From Thamnaconus septentrionalis (lineage: Eukaryota > Chordata > Actinopteri > Tetraodontiformes > Monacanthidae): DNA of 64,000 bases. Made by a program: the position numbers and the translations under genes. Below the pieces are notes generated by a model, which was not told the origin of the DNA, ran no database searches, and saw only the letters and a program-made list of their open reading frames with translations. The stretch covers positions 26,042,944-26,106,943 of the forward strand of contig CM020502.1 in the NCBI GenBank assembly GCA_009823395.1. Direction: 5' to 3'. Of this stretch, positions 57,296 through 64,000 are shown one piece after another (the first letter of the stretch is position 1; the number at the start of each line of letters is the position of its first letter).

Positions 57296-57298
<3 letters not shown>
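56019..57298. other. Non-coding
   Basis: A G10 run lies at about 56484-56493. No supported gene. Confidence 0.45.

Positions 57299-57331
<33 letters not shown>
57299..57331. repeat. (TG)16 microsatellite
   Basis: Uninterrupted dinucleotide array. Confidence 0.96.
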
Positions 57332-57333
<2 letters not shown>

Positions 57334-58444
57334 TTTTAGCAGTAAACAGGCCTCCAAATGGCCAGGGGCGGATCATGTGATGCATATGCACCTGTGTGAT
57401 ACAGATAAACTGGAGAGCCTGAGAGGCCGGCTGGAGTGCAGTGCAATTAGCACCCCCCACCCGCACCCACTTTTTTATTTATTTATTCTAAATGGACCTA
57501 TACAGCCCGAGTATCTGAGACGGTGCGGCTGGGGGAATTGAAAAAAGAAAAGAAAAGTTTAATGCGCCGTCTTGTAAATGGCGCACATCAAAGTGCGTCA
57601 TGCAGGAACTCAGCGTTCTAATGATTCTCTCTTCTTCTCCTCCCAGGTGGAATCTGCCGCCGATCCATCATCAGGTAGGAGCCAGCCTCTTCACTCTCAG
57701 CCCGCCTGTCACGCCGCGTTCGCACCATGCACTCAGACAGCCTTGACGTGGGAAAGAAAAAATGTATTTATATTTATATATATGTGAAAGTAGGATTTAA
57801 TATCCCGGCAGCAAAAAGGCTGAAAATGCACTCCAAGAGCTCAACCAGCAAAGTGACGGATGGCGGTTTATCTTGAAATTGGATTTTATTTCTCTCCTCC
57901 ACCCACCCAAAAGCAGATCAGATTTGATATCTGAGTTCTTTATCATTCAAGCCAAACAGCTACGACTATTTGTTGCCAATATCTGAAAGTGCATTAATAA
58001 ATAGCGTTGCAGTTGTGCGTTCCCCTTTGCCCCAACCCCCGCAAAAAAGATAAAGAATTTTGTGCTGAAAACCTTTGCATCATTATAAGGTGCAAATTGT
58101 TGTCAGGATGTTTTGATTGCTTTCTATTGAGATGTAGCTTGTAGCTCTAGGTAACTTTTCAACCATAAAATTATGATTCCAAACTAAGTAAAGCGGTAGA
58201 TAAACGATTAATAGGATCAATGGTGCCGCCTCGGCAGCGAGAGGGGGGTTGTGCCGGCTGTAACTGCACTGCGTCACTTTCAAGCGCGACCCGACACGCC
58301 TGACGAACCACTTTACGGCAACGTCACACGTTTATTTAGAGGCAGTCTTACATACTACTATTACAAATACATAAGATTATAAATTGACGGAATGGAACCC
58401 AATTAGTAACCTCGATGAAAGACGAAGTAATAAAAGTGTTGAAC
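57332..58444. other. Non-coding; possible 28-nt micro-exon
   Basis: No supported gene. A well-formed acceptor and donor bracket 57647-57674 on the plus strand (see findings). The remainder is AT-leaning. Confidence 0.4.
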
Positions 58445-58474
58445 GTTTGCTACGACGTTATTGTCGTAGCAAAC
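58445..58474. repeat. 12-bp perfect inverted repeat (hairpin)
   Basis: GTTTGCTACGAC (58445-58456) and GTCGTAGCAAAC (58463-58474) around a 6-base loop. CGTAGCAA recurs once more just downstream (58476-58483). Confidence 0.9.
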
Positions 58475-60203
58475 TCGTAGCAAGCGCAAGTTACCGAGAG
58501 CTGCTTTAACTTTGCTGATGGATTAACTCAATTAAGTACTTTTTCATTCAACGTCTTAAATAGATTAATTTTGCTCTGGATACATTTTCTGGCTATAATC
58601 CTCAAAGTATAATTTCAAACTAAAAAGCGCTGAAGCAGGAGTGGACTCTCTCTGCGCTCTCCTCGCCTGCCAGCTGGACTCCACCAGGGCGGCTCATTGA
58701 TCGGCGGTTTGTCCGTCAATGTGAACGGCCGTCGAGAGACTCTAACTTGCTGTTCAGCGAGAAGCCACTTTATTAAACAGAAGGATGGGAAAACCCTGGC
58801 GGTGTCAATGGGAAAAGAAAAAAAAAACAAACCTTTAAGACTCGTCCTCTGATCACCTGATTCAAGGGAAGAACAAAGTCGAGGAAAATTAGTGAAGCAG
58901 TGTTTAAATAAACACAAATTCATCAGCTAATTAATGAGACAAATTGAAAATTTAAAAATAAATGCCCAAAAAATCTGATCAAATATACCAGACTCCCAAA
59001 GTTTGCAGAAGTCATTGATAATTTAAAAACCTAAAACTTTCTTTCTGCTTAAAAAATCCTGACGATTCATCGAGGAGTAAACATAGAATAAAACTTGTCT
59101 GTCGGCTATCAAGGAATGGCAGCGCTCACGCCTGGTAAACATCCTAACCGCGTCTCCTTTATTTTATACCGAGTCTTTAATTAAAGATGTCAAAACCCTG
59201 TCAAAGCAGTTTAACCAGAGTGATAATTAATTTTCACACGGCACCTTCGTCACAGCTGGCCTTCCTCCAGTGTTTGCAATATTTCATGCAAACTGTTCTT
59301 TAGAAAAAACAACAACACACAAATGGCAGCATCTTTTGTCTATTGTTTTTTTTTTTTTTTTGCAGAGCCATTTGTCTCGGCTTTGGCATTAGCATTACAA
59401 AAAATATATGAATAAATAAATAAAAATCCAACTGCTTCAGCAGTTTCTTACTCTGGATTGGAAACCAGGACTTGACTGATGTTCCGCTTTGGTACTAATC
59501 TGTCTCATGATTTACCGACATTCTTGTGGCACTTTATTTGTCTTTTTTTATCACTTTCTTTGTAGTAATATAAACATATTGCTACACTCAAAACATTCAC
59601 TTTTAAAAACTTAAACTTACAAAGGGAAGTCTGAGTTTGATACTTTCCACTTTTCATACAGCCAAACCTTGGGAGAAACAACTTGGGGCGCAAACATGTA
59701 CTCGAACTGACATACAGCTGATGCAGTTTATAGTAACATTCCAATCCCAGTTTGCATAGTCTTGGGGTTAGGGTTAGCTCAAAGATACAAGCGACGTGGA
59801 AGCAGGGCCAGGACAAACGCTCTGCCAGTCCGTCTGCAGATGGCGAAATATGAAGGAAAGCAAAGGTAACCATTGCAGCAGAAGCCGGGTAGTTTAAAAA
59901 CAGGTTGACTTTGAATAATGCAGTACCCGCAGTACGGTGGCAGTAACGAGCTGGAGTTCTTGGGCTTTATGGCCCGCAGGTTGAATCTGTCCCTGCAGTC
60001 CCTGCCTGCTGCTGTGGAACCAGATGCTCCAGAATCGCAGAGACGCATTTTGGAGTCTCTCGGCGAGCCTGTCGATGCTTCTTACCCCCACAAAAAACAT
60101 TGAAAAAAAAATTGTTCCAAGCTAGACTTCAGGTGCCAGATATGAACCTTTGATCTGTAGTTGGGGGCGGCATGTGTTTGATTGGTGAGTTCAACTGTTA
60201 AGA
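58475..60203. other. Non-coding
   Basis: AT-rich; a T15-type run lies at 59346-59361. The stretch 59918-60100 may be the degraded 3' continuation of the LINE fossil on its right, but no domain is recognisable there. No gene. Confidence 0.4.
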
Positions 60204-60541
60204 CGGGCCGAAGACACGGCCCTGTGGAGCTCCTCCTGTCTGTCATAATGCAGGATGTTGTCTTATTGGCTATAAATGTAAGTCTTTTTCTCCACCAGAA
60301 CTGTGACTGATCTGGCACTTGCATGCTATTGAAACAGATATGGGCTGAACCCACATCCCTGAGGGACACTGGTTGTCTTTATTACGGGGCAATGAAGAGT
60401 CTGTTTATTTTGATGTCTTTTTGTCCTTTCTCTGTCGAGATAACAAAAAATTGATTGAAAATCTAGAAAACGTACCGCGACGGCCACACCGAGCACAGTG
60501 GAAAACGTGTATTTAAAGGGATCCTCCAGTTGATTAGGATG
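60204..60541 (-). mobile_element. L2/Rex1-like LINE reverse-transcriptase fossil
   Basis: On the minus strand the frame ending at 60329 contains SVPQGCGFSPYLF (about 60371-60333). This matches the conserved reverse-transcriptase block TGxPQGCVLSPxLF of L2/Rex1/CR1-type LINEs. Upstream in the same frame, LEDPFKYTF and FLDFQSIF resemble the LDPLQFAY and FVDFSSAFN blocks expected there. A second, more degraded copy, GAPQGRVFGP, reads at 60233-60204 in another frame. Stops and frameshifts make it inactive. The fossil covers only part of the RT domain; no endonuclease or 3' tail is recognised. Confidence 0.65.
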
Positions 60542-62687
60542 CACCTTGAGCGCTCTGGAGGGAAGCCAGGAGGTCCCGGTCGTTTGTGTGGATCAGTGCT
60601 TTGAAAGACTAGCGTCGCTTCCACCAATATTACCGCCGGTCAGTGCCTCCTCGCCCTCAGCTCCGTCTCAGCCAGGAAGTTATTTTTCTCAAAGTGCACG
60701 TGGGCGTCCAGTTAATGAGCCGTGCAGACATTATCTCAGCAGTGCTCAAGGTTTTTCTTTTTTTCCCCCTTTCCTTTTTTCCTTTTTCTTCACCTCTAAT
60801 AGTTCCTTTTCGTCCGACCCACGCGTCTCTGCGGTGTCAGATTGTCGCGATCGCAGCACTCAGGTGCACCGAGCGCAAACGTCTTGAGACTAACAACAAC
60901 AGCAGCAGCAGCGGGTGCTGGGGTTAGCTTGTGGATTTGTGAAGGACACATTGTAACAAGAGCCAAATGAGATAAATGAGATTCCACGCCAACGCTTGTG
61001 ATGTTCTTCAAAAAATGTTTGGTTTTTCTTTCAAAAATCACTAAAACTTCCTGTTTCATGGTTTGCTCCAGCATTTTTTAATTGTTCTTAATTTTAGGTT
61101 GACTTCTCGCAGTCAGGCCGCCCCGCTGCAACAAGCCTGAGCAAGCGCTCATATTCATGGCCAACGGAGCCGATGTTGATCTGAAAATATTGATTGAGTT
61201 GTCAGAGTTATTGGAGTTTTTTTTTATTATTATTATTATATTTTTTATTTTTTGCCAATGCCGAGCTCACATTTCCCCCTTTCCTGTCTGAAGAGGCGGC
61301 GGTCGGGAGGGGATTAGGCGAGCTGAGGGGGCTTATCTCCGGCTGCCCCGGGTTAATTGCCTTCAATCCAGCGCCTCCCGCTCTCTCTTTGAATATTTCC
61401 AACGCGCGGGTTTTTTTTTTTCCACTCCACTCCACTCCACCACTACCACCACCACTCCCCCCACAAATGAGTTCATTAGCAATTCTTTGCAACTTCTTTT
61501 CATGGCGTCTTAATTGAGGGGTAATTAAGTGAAGTGATGGCATTAGTGGACCTGCCGGACAAAAGCATCAAAAACCGGTCAGTGAGAGGTGGAAGCGCAC
61601 ACGAGTGCGGCGTCATTGAGGGCGACGCTTCGGGATAAATGCCGGAACCCTCTCATCCCTGCGCCGCCCATTGCGCCGCCGTCATTATTATTTAGATAAG
61701 TGGGATAATTGAGCCGAGTGCAGATGTTCGGCCGGGGCCCTTTTGTCGGCAGGTTCCTCGGCCCCCCCTGGTGTCACGACTCTGCGACCCTCGCCGCTTA
61801 ATTCGACCCTCGGACGTTGCGATCACGGCGAGCCTGCAAATAAAACCAACCCATTTGTTTATTTACAATTTCTTTTATTCTACATCGAAAAAAAATACTT
61901 AGTTCGTTTGTTTTTAATTAGTTTCCAAAAGTCTTTATGCTTCATCTCTAAAGTTTTGACACATCATGGGGGGTGTGGGGGAGGGGCGGGGTCAGGAGTT
62001 GCGTGCCAGCCGGAGACCTTCAAGTCAAGTGTGCAGCGGCTCGTTGCTAATGAGGTGACGGGAAAAAGTCGACTTGTCGGGGAGGAAAAACGCCCGATTT
62101 CTCTTCCTCCGCCGGTTGGCTTGTTTTTGCTCCCGGACGTCAGCGTCGGCATGAAATGCCTGGTAGTTTTTTCCAAGGATGGAAATTTTTGAACTCCTGA
62201 ATTCTGTACATCATTGTTATATTTGTGTCTCTGGATCATGGGTTAACTTTTAGCTCCGAACCCATCTGATCTAAGTCGTGTTCTCCACCTATACGCACAA
62301 TTTTCTTTGAAAAAAACATCAATAGAAAATTCTAAAAACAAACAAACAAAAAAATGTAGCTGAACAACGCAGCAACAAGTGTTTGATTTTGTCTTGGAAA
62401 ACAAAATGCACAAAGAAAGATTTTTATCCGCCAAATACTCATCACTCGGAGCAGGAATAAGAGAGCAGGAGGAAAAAAAAGAAAGTTGCTCATTTTGAGT
62501 GTGGTGTGTGGATATTCACACAAAATCCTTTCGTTATTGTTATGGGTTCTTTTTGGCCTCTACACCGGCCAATCAGGAGCCTGAGGGGAATCTCTATATT
62601 ACACTGGATTATGAAGCTCATAAAACACAATCATAAAGCACTGTGCGAGTAAATATTGCCTACAGTGAGATTTCAAAGCAGAACTTC
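60542..62687. other. Non-coding; repeat-poor AT-core patch
   Basis: No supported gene. A short CAG run lies at 60900-60912, CCACT/CAC repeats at 61423-61455 and a T10 run at 61410-61420. The segment 61500-61720 lacks simple repeats and has homeodomain/GATA-like cores (GGTAATTAAG, TTTAGATAAGTGGGATAATTG). It resembles conserved non-coding DNA. Confidence 0.35.
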
Positions 62688-62700
62688 TGACCTTTGACCC
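62688..62700. promoter_or_regulatory. Perfect DR1 nuclear-receptor site (second copy)
   Basis: The 13-mer TGACCTTTGACCC, identical to that at 14118-14130: a direct repeat of AGGTCA-type hexamers with 1-bp spacing on the minus strand. Confidence 0.5.
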
Positions 62701-64000
62701 GCCGGCGGCTGCTTCTGCTGACAAAGTTTTGCGGAAAGCAGTTTCTGCCTGGTCTCGGCTGACTCCGCCCCCCTCGTTTGATTTCACGTCCTCGTTATCT
62801 GTTCTTTGTCTCTTCGCCAAATGTCCCGGGAAATCCTGGACGGCTGCAGTCGCTTCCTGCGTCTTTGTCTCGACGTCTCGATTCCCCATGAATTCACTTC
62901 CCAGTCTGTTCTTTCACTTCACAAACTTTCATCCCGACTGTGTCACCTTGTTCCGGGTGAAACGAAAAAACAAAAAAAATACAGAATGCTGAAGAAACAG
63001 CAGCGCAGATCTCTCCTAGCCAGCACTTTTCCAATTTCAACTTTTTTGTTTTTGTTGTCTGTTCTATATTTCTGTTCATATTGTGGCCACTTGTCTCGGC
63101 CTCGCAGCTCCGCCGTGTTGCAGCTCTGCCCCGTTGAAGATACTCGGGCCGGCTTCCTAAACGGACGCTTTCACCCGTGACTGCATTCAAAGGCAATAAA
63201 AGAGGCGGCGGCCTTTTGTGTGTTTTGTGAGTGTGTGTGTGCGTGCGTGTGTGTGTGTGTGCGCGCGAGCAGAAAGCCTTTTTTCTCTCGACGCCTCACC
63301 TGGGCAGGCAGGCGGCTCTTTGTGGCCGTGACTCACCCAGACACTTGTTTTGATATACAGTAGCGGCGGTGTGGAGGGTGGGGGTTGGTGGGTGGTGGGA
63401 TGGAGAAAAAAAGAAAAGTGCCATAAGAAGCAGTTTGGCCTTTTCTTTCTTTTTTTAATTTTTTTTTTTCCCCTCACAGAGCTGCAGGACAAAAAAAAAC
63501 CTGTCTTATTCTGGCAGCGGCTGCCTTTTGCGAGCAAGACAAGACAAGACAGGGGATATTTAAAAGTTAAACACCCCCTCCCCCGCCCCCACTCCCACCC
63601 CCACATACCCTTCCTCCCCCAACCTCTCCCTCCCGTCTTTAACATTTTAAATTGTGCAACAAAAAGAAATTGTAAAAAAAAACGAAAAGGCTGTGATTCT
63701 CCTCCCTCCCTCCCCCCCGCTTCCATTCAGACAAAGATCACAACAAGTCCCCCCCACCAGAAAAAACAAAAAAGAAGAAGAAGAAGAAGAGGAGGAGGAG
63801 GAGGGAGGAAAAACCCAGGAGTTTGCAGCAGCGGCGCGGTGACACGAGTGGCGTCTAATTATTAGTTGGTGGTGATTAGAGCGCCGGGAGACGCTCGCCG
63901 ACGGCGCTGCGAGGCGGCGGGAGACGCCAAATTGCTCTTGAACTTCAGAGCGCCAACTTTACGTGAGAGGTGTGGAAGAAACAGCATTCTGAAGAAGAAG
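62701..64000. other. Non-coding
   Basis: TG/CG alternating sequence at 63223-63268, C-rich at 63570-63625, an AAG/GGA purine run at 63774-63806. No supported gene to the right edge. Confidence 0.45.

Noticed and set aside
59764..59778. GGGTTAGGGTTAG telomere-like repeat
   Set aside because: Only two units; chance level.

Overview
The window looks like a stretch of a teleost (probably percomorph) chromosome rather than microbial or viral DNA. It has one clear vertebrate coding exon cut by the left edge, spliced-gene signals, no dense ORF array, dozens of long microsatellites (CA, CT, AAG, AAAG, ATT, CTG) and fish-type interspersed repeats: a tRNA-headed SINE, MITEs with inverted ends and an L2/Rex1-like LINE fossil.

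The only confident protein-coding gene is at 1-161, minus strand: the start codon and first 35 codons of a muscarinic acetylcholine receptor of the M2 type (chrm2), with a 5' UTR segment and a splice acceptor just upstream. Everything to the right therefore lies upstream of the chrm2 start codon and is probably its long 5' UTR intron and/or upstream regulatory DNA. I recognise no second complete gene. The many long ORFs are either translations of simple repeats or stop-poor GC-rich sequence.

Layout. 0-2.1 kb: chrm2 exon and flank. 2.15-3.6 kb: probable internally deleted hAT-type transposon that keeps a spliced first exon and a CRE/CCAAT promoter. 7.7-8.05 kb: SINE. 9.7-10.55 kb: one MITE nested in another. 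11.7-14.9 kb: GC-rich, microsatellite-rich DNA with a perfect CTCF consensus and a perfect DR1 nuclear-receptor site. 15-26 kb: mostly unannotatable non-coding DNA. 26.05-26.6 kb: MITE carrying an ETS-CRE composite, with a shortened relative at 50.6 kb. 28.5-31 kb: very dense simple repeats, G-rich DNA and a 5'-truncated SINE. 31-53 kb: non-coding with scattered microsatellites, including an uninterrupted (AAG)42. 54-56 kb: CpG-rich DNA next to a near-consensus RE1/NRSE (REST site), the best candidate control region for a neuronal gene such as chrm2. 58-64 kb: non-coding with a hairpin, a LINE reverse-transcriptase fossil and a second identical DR1.

I see no previously undescribed gene system. 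The points most worth following are the RE1 with its CpG-rich flank, the nested and paired MITEs that carry promoter-like palindromes, the CTCF-like motifs that mostly point the same way, and the GAA/TTC arrays. All site calls were made by eye from the sequence; no database was searched.
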